From: Atlanticothrix silvestris CENA357
GTDB lineage: Bacteria; Cyanobacteriota; Cyanobacteriia; Cyanobacteriales; Nostocaceae
Direction of reading: 5' to 3'
Length of the DNA stretch: 63,508 bases
NCBI RefSeq assembly: GCF_016056295.1
Contig: NZ_JAECZB010000021.1
Coordinates: 1-63,508, forward strand
Shown here: positions 16,743 to 27,346 of the stretch, piece by piece
How the letters are laid out: each line of letters opens with the position of its first letter
Numbering within the stretch: the stretch's first letter is position 1
Notes under the pieces: generated by a model
Told to the model about the DNA's origin: nothing
Databases searched by the model: none
Seen by the model: only the letters and a program-made list of their open reading frames with translations
Made by a program: the position numbers and the translations under genes

Positions 16743-17375
16743 TTACTCCCTGCTTGCCAATTTCTGAAACAGCAGCGTTACTTTATCTAAGTCTTTATCT
16801 CCGGGTTTAAGTTCTACGCCGCTAGATAAATCTATACCGTTGGGGTTGACTTGACTTAAGGCTGTCAAAACATTATCTGGTGTTAGTCCTCCAGCCAGCA
16901 ACCAAGGGCAACTGGGGCAGAATTGTTGTAACATTTGCCAATCTAAAGTTTGACCAGTACCGCCCAACTGTTGGGGATGATAGGCATCCAGTAGTAAAGT
17001 ATCTACGTATTCAGTATAACTATTCGCTTGTTCTAGAGCCTCAAGACTGCTAATTCGCAGGGCTTTCAGAATTTCTACTTGGGGTAGAGATTGGCGCAAT
17101 TGGTAGCAAAATTCGGGAGATTCATCACCGTGTAATTGCACACCAGTTAAACCAGAATTAATGACTATTTGACTGATTTCAGAAATGCCACTATTGGCAA
17201 ATACACCGATTTTGTCAATATTTTCTGGTAGTTGGGCTACTGCTGCCTTAATTTGCAGTGTGGTGACGTATCGAGGTGAAGTAGGCACACAAATAAATCC
17301 TAGTGCCGTTGCGCCAAGAGTTGCGATCGCAACAGACTGCTGTGGTTGAGTGATTCCGCAAATTTTTACTCGCAT
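16743..17375 (-). CDS. trpF: Phosphoribosylanthranilate isomerase
   Basis: A 210-residue TIM-barrel enzyme of tryptophan synthesis that converts N-(5-phosphoribosyl)anthranilate to CdRP. The N-terminal motif [13 protein letters not shown] carries the catalytic Cys. Also present are GVFANSG, the [13 protein letters not shown] strand, [20 protein letters not shown] with the catalytic Asp, [11 protein letters not shown], and the phosphate loop [16 protein letters not shown]. It is complete and of normal length. It stands alone, as trp genes usually do in cyanobacteria, and converges with folE across a purine-rich repeat tract (16619-16680). Confidence 0.96.
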   Translation of the reverse strand: MRVKICGITQPQQSVAIATLGATALGFICVPTSPRYVTTLQIKAAVAQLPENIDKIGVFANSGISEISQIVINSGLTGVQLHGDESPEFCYQLRQSLPQVEILKALRISSLEALEQANSYTEYVDTLLLDAYHPQQLGGTGQTLDWQMLQQFCPSCPWLLAGGLTPDNVLTALSQVNPNGIDLSSGVELKPGDKDLDKVTLLFQKLASRE

Positions 17376-17486
17376 GGAAATTCAATATATTAGGAACTGA
17401 AAAAAAGATCAAATTTTTGCTAATAATTTTCGGTTGTCTGCTGAGTAACTTTATAATTTTGGAGGTTTACATTAATTTTGCCATCA

Positions 17487-17492
17487 AGGAGA
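17487..17492 (+). promoter_or_regulatory. Shine-Dalgarno site supporting the TTG start of psaK
   Basis: AAGGAG stands about 8 bases before TTG 17500. It decides the start in the absence of an ATG. Confidence 0.75.
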
Positions 17493-17499
17493 TACAAAC

Positions 17500-17754
17500 T
17501 TGATTTCATCAACCTTACTAGCAGTCCAAGCCACTGTTCCTCCAACTCCCGCATGGAATCCCACAGTAGCAATCATTATTAGCATTAGTTGCTTAGTAAT
17601 AGTTCTGCTTTCTACCAGAATTGAGCGTCCTCTAGTTGGGCCCAAGTTCCCTGTCCTACCAATTAGCGTTCCTACATTCGTTGCTGCGATGGCTTTTGGT
17701 CATATTATCGGCGTTGGTATCGTTTTAGGACTGACTAATATTGGTCGTCTGTAA
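17500..17754 (+). CDS. psaK: Photosystem I subunit PsaK
   Basis: The 84-residue membrane protein has two spans joined by a short stromal loop, as in PsaK at the edge of photosystem I. The C-terminal signature [20 protein letters not shown] and the N-terminal [18 protein letters not shown] are characteristic. The start is a TTG, chosen because AAGGAG lies 8 bases upstream and no in-frame ATG or GTG gives an N terminus of the right length. The unusual initiation codon may lower expression. The first ~13 residues may be removed, as in other cyanobacterial PsaK proteins. The loop is shorter and its sequence more divergent than in canonical PsaK1, so this may be an alternative PsaK. Confidence 0.9.
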   Translation: MISSTLLAVQATVPPTPAWNPTVAIIISISCLVIVLLSTRIERPLVGPKFPVLPISVPTFVAAMAFGHIIGVGIVLGLTNIGRL

Positions 17755-18183
17755 ATTTGGGATGCAAAAGACGTTGTTAAATTTAGCGTCTCTATGAATC
17801 CAAAACTCTAACAACCAATTCGGGTTCTTTCTCTGGCAATAAAACTCTCAGAGTTAGTGCAGTTCTCTTGTGTAATCGCTTGAACTGAACACAGAGGTAT
17901 TACTTTCCCTTCAAGGGAGAATTCCATGAGTTCATCAGCAGAGTATTTATGCAGAGTATTTATATAGTTGAGAACTGACCGCTAAATCAGTTTGTTTATG
18001 CAGGAGAAAGAACCATAACTTCATTGTGTCAACAAAATACAGCATATTTCATCTGGATGAGGTACATTAATTTCGCCTCTAGCCTCTAGCCCCTTTCTTC
18101 GTAAAAGGTGTACTACACTCAACCAAGAAACGCTGTATATCTTTCAACCCATATTTACTGATTGTGCAATCGAGAACGTATTT
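17755..18183. other. Non-coding region between psaK and the ltrA-like gene
   Basis: No gene. A weak hairpin (AGACG/CGTCT around 17769-17793) may end psaK. One copy of a dispersed ~60-bp repeat lies at 18035-18100. Confidence 0.5.
18035..18100 (+). repeat. Dispersed repeat, copy 1
   Basis: AAATACAGCATATTTCAT followed by TGGATGAGGTACATTA and a CCTCTAG-rich end matches, in reverse orientation and with few mismatches, 29531-29589 elsewhere in this window. Confidence 0.75.
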
Positions 18184-19365
18184 CTAAATCTCTGGATCGA
18201 TTAAGCGGGTAGTAGGACGGCTTTGATACAAATCTTGAACGACTTGTACAGCAGAGACTACAGCTACAATCGTGATGACTGCAATGGGTAAGAATCCTTT
18301 GCCAAAGATAGCGATCGCCAATAGCACAACTGCACCCACAAGTCTATACTGAGAACGAATTTTGCAATAGCGGATTACTCCAGTACGGTGAAGGATACTT
18401 ATAGCCAGCAAGCACAAAGCAACAGAACCACAGATCAGCCATCGTTGGGGGTCGGGTAGTGCTAGTTTTGATTGACTTAACAAGACTTGTTCTACTCCAA
18501 TCCCAGTAGCAGCAATCCCAATCACTAGCGGTAGATGGGTGTAAAGCCACAGATTGGCAATAGCTAATCTTCCCTCTTGTCGTGCTGTCTTAATTGGTGT
18601 GCCACCTAAATTATCAAAATATATCCACCAAAAGCTAAAAGCTATAATTAGACCAAACATGGCGGAAATCACTGTTAAAATATCCCATTTCTGCTCAGAG
18701 ACACCATTCACTACCCCAATAATCGCTTCACCCAAAACAATTATGGTAAACAGCCCGAAACGTTCTGGTAAGTGGGAAGCGTGAGGAAGTAGTTTTATTT
18801 GAAACTTACGTCCTGTTAGGGGTGTGGCAAAGTCTATGATAACTCCCAATGTCCAGAGCGCAAATCGCCAAGGAATAGGTACAAAAGCTGATATCAGCCA
18901 GAAAAACGCCGCAATCGCAAAACCCATAGCATAGTGATTAGTCAAAGGTCGCGCCGAGGGGATGTGTATTCCTGCACGCACATATTCAGCTACAAGTACC
19001 GCACGACCAAGAGCATAAGCAAGGGCAAAACCTGGGGAACTTTCACCTAGACCGTGATGGATATTAATAGCCATTGCTGCTGCTGTCAGCATTTGTAGAC
19101 CTACAAATAGCCTACGTAACACATCATCGCTATCAAAACGGTTGGCGTAGAATGTAGCACCAATCCATGACCACCAAACTGGTATAAAAAGAACTACAAA
19201 ACCAAAAAACCCTGAAAACGAAATATCCTCTTTAAGATTATGGGCTAATTGAGAGATTGCAACCACAAATACCAAATCATAAAAAAGTTCAAGCCAAGTG
19301 GCGCGTCGTTCTTCTTCGCTATCTTCACCAATACGTAATCTTGGTGGTTGGAGGAAATTGGTCAT
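18184..19365 (-). CDS. Low-temperature-requirement A (LtrA) family membrane protein
   Basis: A 393-residue protein with about ten membrane spans. The conserved N-terminal block EERRATWLELFYDLVFVVAI and SQLAHNL are the hallmark of the LtrA family, first noted in Listeria mutants defective in cold growth; the molecular function is not established. Further conserved pieces are the HLPERFGLFTIIVLGEAII block and the FSFWWIYFD stretch. It is complete and has no partner gene. Codon usage looks like that of the neighbours. The family call is secure, the role is not. Confidence 0.92.
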   Translation of the reverse strand: MTNFLQPPRLRIGEDSEEERRATWLELFYDLVFVVAISQLAHNLKEDISFSGFFGFVVLFIPVWWSWIGATFYANRFDSDDVLRRLFVGLQMLTAAAMAINIHHGLGESSPGFALAYALGRAVLVAEYVRAGIHIPSARPLTNHYAMGFAIAAFFWLISAFVPIPWRFALWTLGVIIDFATPLTGRKFQIKLLPHASHLPERFGLFTIIVLGEAIIGVVNGVSEQKWDILTVISAMFGLIIAFSFWWIYFDNLGGTPIKTARQEGRLAIANLWLYTHLPLVIGIAATGIGVEQVLLSQSKLALPDPQRWLICGSVALCLLAISILHRTGVIRYCKIRSQYRLVGAVVLLAIAIFGKGFLPIAVITIVAVVSAVQVVQDLYQSRPTTRLIDPEI

Positions 19366-19615
19366 ACTGGTAGTTATTACTGTAGCAATGCGGTTTTATT
19401 TTTGAAAAGGATTATGGAATAATCCCATGAAATATTAAAACTCAGATGAAATGATAATAAACCAGCATGTACAAACAGCAGAAGAACCACAATAATTTGA
19501 AGACTTGCAGGTTTAGTTGAAACATGAGTATTGTGAACAGACTGATTGTGGTGTAGCAGTTATCCTCATAGCATCAATGGAAATTCTCACACTGTTACCC
19601 ATTCTTTAGAAACCC

Positions 19616-19822
19616 ATGACACCTCAAGAATTTTTAGAAAATTTGGCAACAGCTGAAACAGACCCCGAAAAACTAGTAGTTTTTGCGCGATATCTGGATA
19701 CAACCGCGATGGACAATGCAACATCCCCAAAATGGAGAAGCATTTCTTACAGTGGAGAAATTCAGCTAGCGCTCAATAATCTTGCCTTTCATTTAGAAGC
19801 GCTTGCCGAAGCAGGAAATTAA
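19616..19822 (+). CDS. Small conserved cyanobacterial protein, unknown function
   Basis: A 68-residue predicted soluble protein, mostly helical (MTPQEFLENLATAETDPEKL; ALNNLAFHLEALAEA). It resembles small hypothetical proteins that I recall from Nostocales, without known function. No ribosome site stands out. It lies alone between ltrA-like and a secreted protein gene. Confidence 0.6.
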   Translation: MTPQEFLENLATAETDPEKLVVFARYLDTTAMDNATSPKWRSISYSGEIQLALNNLAFHLEALAEAGN

Positions 19823-20204
19823 TTACTAAAGTAAAATTGGGGCCAACAATGCCGGATATACTAATTTGTCAAGCTAGTTTTAAGGGTTTGTAATGCTCTT
19901 TTGTCATCCTCGCTAATTAAAAATCGCAGCGAACTTTTAAACCTGATATAAGACGCAGATTTAAACCCTTATTTTCTCAGACAATGTTGTTAATCATTAT
20001 TGTTGGTCAATATCTTTATTTCACAAGCAGTTTGGCTTGATTTTATGCCTAAAGTGATTAAGGGAAGTTATTTAACAGTATTTATAACTACTTTGCTTTA
20101 GCAAAGCTGTAGCTTAAAACACGAAAATTTACAAATAATATGGCACTTTCACAAAATTATGACAGTCAACTTTTTTGAAATAGTTGAAATTTGACAACTT
20201 TTTT
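19823..20204. other. A+T-rich intergenic region
   Basis: No gene, tRNA or strong hairpin is visible in these 382 bases. It presumably holds the promoter of the next gene. Confidence 0.5.
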
Positions 20205-20693
20205 ATGAAAAATCTGGTACCAATCATTGGTTTTGGCGGAATTTTGTGCCCTCTATTTGTTACAGCACCCATAATCGCATTTGCTGAAATCCAAAAACCA
20301 AAACTGCCAACAACTCCACCAAATACTTTGCTTAGTGTAGAAATTCAAAAGGGCAATTGTCCAAAAACAATAGGTGTTTGGACAAATTTTCGTTACTACG
20401 AAGGTGGTGGGGAACATACTGTAATTGCCGACACTTACCCAATTGCAGGTGTTACCAAGTTGAAATCAGCAGGTAAAAAATTTGTAGAATATACAGCGCC
20501 TTTAAAACAAACTTATACTTCCTGTGTTGGTCGAGCTATTCATAAAGAGCTGCCATATCGTCTGTCGTTCCAAAACGGTCAGGTTTTGTTCCGCGTAGAT
20601 TTACCCAAGGATACTCCTAGCAACCCTTCTGAATTTAGCACTCGTGCCATATTAGGTTCTCGACCTTATGTGAAGTGGGCGATCGCAGACTAG
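20205..20693 (+). CDS. Secreted protein of unknown function
   Basis: Starting at ATG 20205, this 162-residue protein opens with a Sec signal peptide (MKNLVPIIGFGGILCPLFV, cleavage probably after AFA near residue 27). A TTG seven codons upstream is less likely. The mature part contains two cysteines about 65 residues apart (GNCPKTIG and TSCVGRAI) that could form a disulfide, and predicted beta structure (VWTNFRYYEGGGEHTVIADT). I do not recognise a family. No operon partner. Confidence 0.7.
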   Translation: MKNLVPIIGFGGILCPLFVTAPIIAFAEIQKPKLPTTPPNTLLSVEIQKGNCPKTIGVWTNFRYYEGGGEHTVIADTYPIAGVTKLKSAGKKFVEYTAPLKQTYTSCVGRAIHKELPYRLSFQNGQVLFRVDLPKDTPSNPSEFSTRAILGSRPYVKWAIAD

Positions 20694-20744
20694 CACCTTT
20701 TTTTCAAAATATTTCTCTAGCTAGCCAATTTGGTTGTTCAAAAA

Positions 20745-21266
20745 TCAAATCGAACTCCTAGAGATAACTACTAGTGTCCCTACTGATGCCCAATTAAATA
20801 ACCATTTAGCATGATCTGGTGCGATATTGACGCAGCCGTGGCTGACTGGAGTACCAAATCTTCGATGCCAGTAGGCACCATGAATACCATAATTGCCTTG
20901 GTAAAATATCGCATAAGGAACGTTGGGAACATCATAATCTCTTCCCCGCATCCGGGTAGATTTGTGCTTCGATTGAATTTTAAATTTCCCAATGCGAGTG
21001 GGTGTGGATTTTTTGCCTGAGGAAATCAAGATGGCATATACAGGTTTTCCACCTTCCCAAGCTATTAATCGTTGTTTTGAAAGATTAATTTGAATCCAAC
21101 GTTGATCAGATTTTTGTAATGTTTCAACAGTTTGTTTAATCTTCTGGTTGCTTGAATCTGCCCAAACTTCAGATGTTCCACCTCCCATTACACTCAAGGA
21201 CAGTGCTGTACCAGCAAGTAAGATTTTTAAGTGACGCACCCAGTCAGAATAAATCAGACTTTTCAT
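20745..21266 (-). CDS. L,D-transpeptidase (YkuD family), exported
   Basis: The 173-residue protein has an N-terminal signal sequence (residues ~1-36, ending SEVWA) and a YkuD catalytic domain from about 55 to 170. The active-site block is present: HGAYWHRRFGTPVSHGCVNI holds the first His and the catalytic Cys in the SHGC motif. Upstream elements (IQINLSKQRLIAWEGGKPVY; LISSGKKSTPTRIGKF) are the usual beta strands. It probably forms 3-3 peptidoglycan crosslinks or attaches proteins to peptidoglycan in the periplasm. ATG 21266 is chosen over a TTG five codons upstream because it starts the signal peptide cleanly. Confidence 0.93.
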   Translation of the reverse strand: MKSLIYSDWVRHLKILLAGTALSLSVMGGGTSEVWADSSNQKIKQTVETLQKSDQRWIQINLSKQRLIAWEGGKPVYAILISSGKKSTPTRIGKFKIQSKHKSTRMRGRDYDVPNVPYAIFYQGNYGIHGAYWHRRFGTPVSHGCVNIAPDHAKWLFNWASVGTLVVISRSSI

Positions 21267-21357
21267 AGTAAATACACTCAAATGACGTTGAGATTTAAAG
21301 TTTTATTTGTAGCCTATTGCTGTTATAACTATGTGTTTTAAATAATTACATCCCCAA

Positions 21358-21990
21358 TTATGCTAGTTGCTCGATCAATTTACTTACTTGTTGAGCGATC
21401 GCTTGCCAATTTTCCTCAGCTACCAAATGTTTGGGAAATAATTGACCACTCAACCCCACAGCTACTGCTCCTGCTTGTAAAAGTTCTTTAGCGTTTTCTA
21501 GAGTAACGCCGCCAGTGGGGATTAAAGGAATATGACCTAGTGGGCCTTGTAAACTTTTAATATAGTCAGCACCACCCACCGCTGACACAGGAAAGACCTT
21601 CACACAACTTGCACCATAAGTCCAAGCAGTAACTATTTCTGTAGGAGTTAATGCTCCTGGTATAATTGGCACATCTTTTGCTACCGCTGCTTGAATCATT
21701 ATCGGTTCAACGTGGGGTGTGAAGAGGAACTGTGCCCCACAAGCGATCGCATCTTGCAATTGTTGGACATTGAATAATGTACCAGTACCAATAATACAGT
21801 TAGGTAATTGCGAACGTAGTTGACTAATTAATTCTGGGGCGCGATCGCTATTCCAGGTAATCTCAATTAACGGCATTCCTCCAGATGCTACCGCCATTGC
21901 CATTTTTTGGGCTAATTTCATTTCTGAGGCGCGGATGACTGCGATCGCTCGGTATTGTTGCAGATGTGATAACCAAGCTTGTTTAGACAT
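21358..21990 (-). CDS. eda: KDPG/KHG aldolase
   Basis: A 210-residue class I aldolase that cleaves 2-keto-3-deoxy-6-phosphogluconate to pyruvate and glyceraldehyde 3-phosphate in the Entner-Doudoroff pathway. Motifs include AVIRA near the N terminus, the catalytic Glu in LIEITWNS, GTGTLFNVQQL, the Schiff-base Lys in GASCVKVFPVSAVGG, and the phosphate site LIPTGGV. ATG 21990 (MSKQAW) is preferred; the frame extends 14 residues further but without family support. Monocistronic. Confidence 0.93.
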   Translation of the reverse strand: MSKQAWLSHLQQYRAIAVIRASEMKLAQKMAMAVASGGMPLIEITWNSDRAPELISQLRSQLPNCIIGTGTLFNVQQLQDAIACGAQFLFTPHVEPIMIQAAVAKDVPIIPGALTPTEIVTAWTYGASCVKVFPVSAVGGADYIKSLQGPLGHIPLIPTGGVTLENAKELLQAGAVAVGLSGQLFPKHLVAEENWQAIAQQVSKLIEQLA

Positions 21991-22659
21991 TATTGAATGT
22001 AAATAGGAACAAATATTGGCTGAAATCTTCACTACAAGCTTCTCATAGAAAGCTTTGCTCTGATTGCCTTTCAGTTCATCGTATCATTTTAGATAAATAT
22101 CATCTTTAGTAATATTTTTACTTTATATATTAACTAAGACTTTATTAATTTATCAACTATACAAAACTCATAAAATCTAATTTTATTATCAAGCATTTAA
22201 CAGTTATTTTAATTCAAGTAATAAGAATGATTTTGTCTTGGATCGCATTAATAGTGCATTTTTACCATATTTTGCCTAGATAGTAGCTAAATTGTTCAAC
22301 TTAAATAAAAGTAAATCTACTAACTGATAACTAAGTTCTGTCCAATATAAATATTTTTTATTTTGATGTATCTTAACCAATTATTTTGTTTAAGTTATCT
22401 TTTTCTTAATCTTTCAATGAAAATATTTTTAATGCCATCTAACTTTTCACATACTACTTACTTTAAGTTCCCATTTGGGGTTTAGATTCTCTATATCCCT
22501 AATCACTAACGCCAATGAAAAATTGCAAATCAAGTTTGAATCCTCAATTTTTTGGTGATTACGGTTTCTCAAAATAGAGATTTCTTATTACCTAATTAAT
22601 GAAAAAAGAACTTAAGTAGCGTGTGAAAAATTAAATTCAAGTAGAAAAAACATCCTGCT
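21991..22659. other. Long A+T-rich region upstream of the RTX phosphodiesterase
   Basis: These 669 bases contain no gene. The sequence is very A+T-rich, with no strong hairpin or clear promoter box. It is likely a long regulatory/5' leader region shared by two divergent genes. Confidence 0.5.
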
Positions 22660-25600
22660 ATGACAATTGAGAACGGAACAACAACAAAAGTTGAGCTAGT
22701 GGGTTTTGCTTCTTTACCTGCTGACACCTTTAGTGATGGGCCAGCTTCTGGTCAAGACATTTCAGGCAATGGCAGAACAGGGCCGTTCCCAGGACAGCCA
22801 GTTCAAGGCTTTAGCGGTGTACAATTTGCCAACAGTAACACTCTCTACTTCTTATCAGATAATGGTTACGGTAGCAAAGATAATAGTGCCGACTATTTAC
22901 TGCGTATTTATCGTGCAGACCCGGACTTTAAGGGAATAGAGAATGGAGATGGCAGTGTTAAGATTTTAGATTTCATTCAACTATCTGACCCCAATAACAA
23001 GATTCCTTTCTCAATTGTTAATGAAGGAACTACCGATAGATTACTAACGGGTGCTGACTTCGATGTAGAGTCAATAGTCTTAGACAAAGACGGTAGTATC
23101 TGGATTGGGGAAGAGTTTGGCCCTTATCTGCTACATTTCGATGCCAGTGGCAAGTTACTTGACGCACCTATTGTTACTCCTAATCTTTCTAAAGAAGATA
23201 CCATCATCGGTGGAACAGAAGTGCGATCGCCTCAAAACCCCACTCTTGTCGAGTTCAACACCTTAACTGGCAATCCTCCTTTAGTTATTGCTCACCGAGG
23301 CGCTAGTGGCGATCGCCCAGAGCATACCTTAGAAGCTTATAAAGTTGCAATTGAAGGGGGTGCAGACTTTATTGAGCCTGATTTAGTAATCACTAAAGAT
23401 GGTGTTTTAATTGCTCGTCATGAACCCATCCTGGATGGCACTACCAACGTAGCAGAAGTTTTTGGTGCAGATCGCAAGTCTACCAAGCTGCTTGATGGAG
23501 TAGAAGTCACTGCCTACTTTGCAGAAGATTTCACCCTTGCAGAAATCAAACAACTGCGTGCGATTCAACCTCTTAGCTTTCGCGATCCTGCCTTTGATGG
23601 TCTGTATGAAATTCCTACCTTCAAAGAAGTTATCGAACTCGTACAGCAGATAGAAGCCGAAACAGGCAAGAAAATTGGTATCTATCCTGAGACTAAACAC
23701 CCTACCTTTTTTGATGACCAAGGCTTATCACTAGAAGAACCTTTAATTGCAGTCCTGAAAGAAACTGGCTTTACAGATCCCAATCGGATCTTTATTCAGT
23801 CCTTCGAGGTCGCCAACCTGATTGATTTACAGAACAACCTGCTTCCTGCTGATGGTTTGGCAGATTTGCCTCTAGTACAACTCTACGGAGATGTAGAAGC
23901 TGCTAACTCTGATTCTGGTGGTGGTTTCTCTGTCCCCTACGACATCATTGCGAATTTCAGCAAGCCAGATTTTGATGCCGCTGCTGCTCGTTCCACTTAC
24001 GGTGATTTGGTCGATATTGTTCCAGATTTCGGTCAAGATATCACTGGTGACGGTATACCCGATACAAATTACCAAGATTTAGCCACCAAAGAAGTCTTCG
24101 ATTACATTGGCAGTGCTTATGCTGAAGGTATAGGCCCCTGGAAAAATAGTTTCATCCTGCGGGAACCTTTAGATACCCCTGTAGATGGTAATGGTGATGG
24201 CGTAGCTGAAATCACAACTCAACTTACTGGAGAAGTACGTCCCTTTGTTGAGTGGGCCCATGATGCAGGAATGCAAGTTCACCCATATACTCTCAGGAAT
24301 GAAGAACGTTATCTCACCCTTAATCCTGATGGTACTCCTCAAACTCCTGAAGATGAGTTCCGTCAATTAATTGAGTTGGGACTGGATGGTTTCTTCACTG
24401 ACTACGCTAGAACTGGACGGATGGTAGTTGATGAATACCTACCTAATCTTTCTGGTTCTCGCGGATTTGAGGGTATGGCATATAACAGCGATCGCACCAA
24501 GTTGTATCCTTTATTGGAAGGTGCAGTTAAGGGTGATCCAGCCAACGCTCTGCGAATCTACGAGTTTGATGTTGCTAAGAGTGAGTACACTGGCTTAGTA
24601 GGTTATTATCCCACCGCAGTTGCTGGACATGCTATTGGTGACTTTACTCCTATCAATGACAAAGAATTTTTAGTAATTGAGAGAGATAATGGTCAGGGAG
24701 AGTCTGCTCAATTCAAGAAAATTTTCAAAATTGACATCTCCAAAGTAGATGCCAACGGCTTTGTTGAGAAAGTGGAATTAGTTGACCTCCTCAACATTCA
24801 AGACCCTAACGACTTAAATGGGGACGGCAAAACAACTTTTGATTTCCCATTTGTCACTATTGAAGATGTAATAGTTGTTGACAAAAATACCATTTTGGTA
24901 GCTAATGACAACAACTATCCCTTCTCAACTGGTCGTCCTGGCAATGATCCGCAGAATCCAGTTATAGACAACAATGAAATAATTCTGCTGAAACTGGAGC
25001 AGCCATTGAATTTAGCTCCTGGATTAGGACAGCCCAAAGCTGAAGAAATCAAGTTTGGTTCTGATAGCAGCGATGCTGTTACAGTTCAGCCAGATCAAAC
25101 CTTATTCACAGGTAACGGAGCAGACTTTGTAGAGTCTGCGAAAAATGGCACAATCGTTACCGGAGAAGGCGATGACACAGTGCTGGTAGGCGACGATTCT
25201 TCAGTGTCCACAAATGACGGCAATGATCAGATCTTTATTGGTCAAAATGGCCCGGCTCAAAATATCAATGCAGATGGTGGCGCAGGTAATGACAACCTCC
25301 AAGTCATCGAAGCAGGTGGAAGTAATAATGTATTCGGTGCAGCAGGTAGTGACAACCTCCAAGTAGTTGAAGGTTCTGGTCAATTTCTGTTTGGCGGCTC
25401 AGGTAACGATTCTCTCCAGAGTGGCGGTAACAATAACCGTCTCTATGGCGGTTCTGGTGATGACAAACTTTTCGCCAATGAAAATGACACTTTGGTTGGT
25501 GGCGATGGTGATGATGTGCTATTTGCCGGTCAAAAAGGTGGCAACAGTCTCACTGGTGGTAATGGTATTGATCAATTCTGGATTGCTAATGCAAGTCTCC

Positions 25601-25803
25601 CAACTAGCAAGAACATTATTACCGACTTTACAGCAAGCATTGATGTGATCGGTGTTGGTGGTATTGGAGCTACTCAATTTAGTGACCTCACACTTCTACA
25701 ACAAGGTAACGATACTTTGGTGAAAACAGGCAGCACTGAGTTGGTTTCATTATTAGGAATTACATCAACCAGTCTCACCGCAAATAACTTCGTGTTCTCT
25801 TAA
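22660..25803 (+). CDS. Esterase-like phytase/glycerophosphodiester phosphodiesterase fusion with RTX repeats
   Basis: A 1047-residue extracellular protein. Residues ~10-200 are the first part of an esterase-like phytase domain ([35 protein letters not shown]). Residues ~208-590 form a GDPD domain: catalytic His212-Arg213 ([18 protein letters not shown]), Glu239/Asp241 (FIEPDLV) and His254 (ARHEP), ending [12 protein letters not shown]. From ~600 to 790 the esterase-like domain resumes ([40 protein letters not shown]). Residues ~830-960 hold at least seven GG-x-G-x-D calcium-binding nonapeptides ([30 protein letters not shown]). No Sec signal: the RTX C terminus suggests type I secretion. Likely role is scavenging phosphate from glycerophosphodiesters. 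No transporter is adjacent. Confidence 0.93.
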   Translation: MTIENGTTTKVELVGFASLPADTFSDGPASGQDISGNGRTGPFPGQPVQGFSGVQFANSNTLYFLSDNGYGSKDNSADYLLRIYRADPDFKGIENGDGSVKILDFIQLSDPNNKIPFSIVNEGTTDRLLTGADFDVESIVLDKDGSIWIGEEFGPYLLHFDASGKLLDAPIVTPNLSKEDTIIGGTEVRSPQNPTLVEFNTLTGNPPLVIAHRGASGDRPEHTLEAYKVAIEGGADFIEPDLVITKDGVLIARHEPILDGTTNVAEVFGADRKSTKLLDGVEVTAYFAEDFTLAEIKQLRAIQPLSFRDPAFDGLYEIPTFKEVIELVQQIEAETGKKIGIYPETKHPTFFDDQGLSLEEPLIAVLKETGFTDPNRIFIQSFEVANLIDLQNNLLPADGLADLPLVQLYGDVEAANSDSGGGFSVPYDIIANFSKPDFDAAAARSTYGDLVDIVPDFGQDITGDGIPDTNYQDLATKEVFDYIGSAYAEGIGPWKNSFILREPLDTPVDGNGDGVAEITTQLTGEVRPFVEWAHDAGMQVHPYTLRNEERYLTLNPDGTPQTPEDEFRQLIELGLDGFFTDYARTGRMVVDEYLPNLSGSRGFEGMAYNSDRTKLYPLLEGAVKGDPANALRIYEFDVAKSEYTGLVGYYPTAVAGHAIGDFTPINDKEFLVIERDNGQGESAQFKKIFKIDISKVDANGFVEKVELVDLLNIQDPNDLNGDGKTTFDFPFVTIEDVIVVDKNTILVANDNNYPFSTGRPGNDPQNPVIDNNEIILLKLEQPLNLAPGLGQPKAEEIKFGSDSSDAVTVQPDQTLFTGNGADFVESAKNGTIVTGEGDDTVLVGDDSSVSTNDGNDQIFIGQNGPAQNINADGGAGNDNLQVIEAGGSNNVFGAAGSDNLQVVEGSGQFLFGGSGNDSLQSGGNNNRLYGGSGDDKLFANENDTLVGGDGDDVLFAGQKGGNSLTGGNGIDQFWIANASLPTSKNIITDFTASIDVIGVGGIGATQFSDLTLLQQGNDTLVKTGSTELVSLLGITSTSLTANNFVFS

Positions 25804-26477
25804 TGTAGTGACTGAATTTATTTACATAGCGTTTTGTAGAGAAGATTGCTACAGCTTTAAGTTAACAATCGAAGTTAATTAAGCTGGGTTGATTTTTTGA
25901 ATGCGGGGAAATAACATTTCCCCTCTTTTTTATTGTCCCCCCTACTCCCTTGCCTCTTTTTCAAAGTTCCAGAGTCTGGCTACGATTATTGTTTACCGAA
26001 AGTGACAAAACAAGGATATTCGCTCAAAACTTTTAAAACATACTCTAAGTATATCTTGAAATATTAGTATGCTTTTAATACAAAAATAACACTACATTTA
26101 CGTATTTTTAAAATAAAGTTTATATAATCTTCATATAACTAGGTCATCAACATTTAGCTATAACCCTTGTTGAATCTAGATTTTGGCTGAATTTAAAACA
26201 GATGTAGAAAGCTAATGACATTGAAGACTTTATTAATATTTAATGAAATTAGTTGATTAAACTTACGTAGCTAGTAATATTGGGTACTAATGATTTTCGT
26301 AAAAATTACTGTGACGCACTAACATTATCTAGTAGCTAAAAGCAAAACTGGAGATAAATAAGTAAACTTTTGAGGTTAGCGATCGCTTGTATAAGCTCTG
26401 AGTTGCTAAACAAAACTGTTCTAAAAAAATTACATTAAAATTTATTTTTGGTAAAAATTTAATTCAAATAAATTTAC
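25804..26477. other. A+T-rich intergenic region between the RTX gene and crtA
   Basis: Apart from the terminator at 25905-25931, no feature was found in these 674 bases. Confidence 0.5.
25905..25931 (+). terminator. Rho-independent terminator of the RTX phosphodiesterase gene
   Basis: GGGGAAA (25905-25911) pairs with TTTCCCC (25917-25923) around a TAACA loop and is followed by TCTTTTTTTATT. Confidence 0.85.
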
Positions 26478-27341
26478 ATGAAAGCTGCACAATCTGCAAT
26501 TAAACCACTAAAAAATACCCAGTTCTGGCTACTAGGAATAGGAGGGGGCTTAATTGCAATTCTCCTGACCATAACATGGAGATCTGGAGATCCTTCTCAT
26601 TTGGGCATGAGTATCTTGTTTTTATTAGCTGTAGCCTCTATGGTTAATGAAAAACACAAAAGCTTAACCTTAGAAAGTGGTGTTTTATCTAGCTTTTTAG
26701 GTGCATTACTTATTGCTTTTGTATTATGGCAAAGTGCCACTTTAGCTAACGGTAAGTTACTGGGAATATTCACTCACATATCACCATTTATCTCTGCATT
26801 AGGTCTTGCCTTAATCGCTTCTGGACTTAAGGGATTAAAACAATTTTGGCAAGAATTAACAATAATGTTTTTTCTGGGTATACCAAAATTATTACTATCT
26901 TATCCGATAGATATATCTCCATTAACTGCAAAATTTTCGGCTTTCTTACTTTGGTACTCAGGTTTTGAAGTATCTCTTCGAGGAATTTATATAAATTTGC
27001 CAACAGGGAGTATCAAAGTGTATAGCGGTTGTTCTGGTGCAGAGTTAATTAGTCATTTATTAGGAATAGCCGTAATTTGTTTACTGATGTTTCCCCTAGA
27101 ACGAAAGAAGGGAATTTTTGTGCCAATTGTTGCTATCACTTCAGCATTTATTATCAATGGGGTAAGAGTTGCTCTTTTAGCAATAATCATTGCCAATCAA
27201 AACACAGCAGCATTTGATTATTGGCATGAAGGTGATGGCTCTCGACTATTTGGAATATTTGGGGTATTGATGTTTGGTTTCTTTTACCTTTTTATGCTCC
27301 GACAACAGGAAGCAAAAAACCAAGATATTGCGGAATCATAA
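26478..27341 (+). CDS. crtA: Cyanoexosortase A
   Basis: A 287-residue polytopic membrane protein of the exosortase/archaeosortase family. The catalytic triad is complete: Cys185 in VYSGCSGAELI, Arg230 in INGVRVALLAI and His250 in FDYWHEGDGSRLF. About eight membrane spans surround them. Exosortases cleave and anchor PEP-CTERM proteins and often act with exopolysaccharide genes. Sequence and the two downstream genes (accessory-protein remnant and HpsJ-like) point to the cyanobacterial type A system, known to influence hormogonium polysaccharide. No PEP-CTERM substrate is visible in this window. It starts at ATG 26478 without a strong ribosome site. Confidence 0.92.
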   Translation: MKAAQSAIKPLKNTQFWLLGIGGGLIAILLTITWRSGDPSHLGMSILFLLAVASMVNEKHKSLTLESGVLSSFLGALLIAFVLWQSATLANGKLLGIFTHISPFISALGLALIASGLKGLKQFWQELTIMFFLGIPKLLLSYPIDISPLTAKFSAFLLWYSGFEVSLRGIYINLPTGSIKVYSGCSGAELISHLLGIAVICLLMFPLERKKGIFVPIVAITSAFIINGVRVALLAIIIANQNTAAFDYWHEGDGSRLFGIFGVLMFGFFYLFMLRQQEAKNQDIAES

Positions 27342-27346
27342 AGGCT

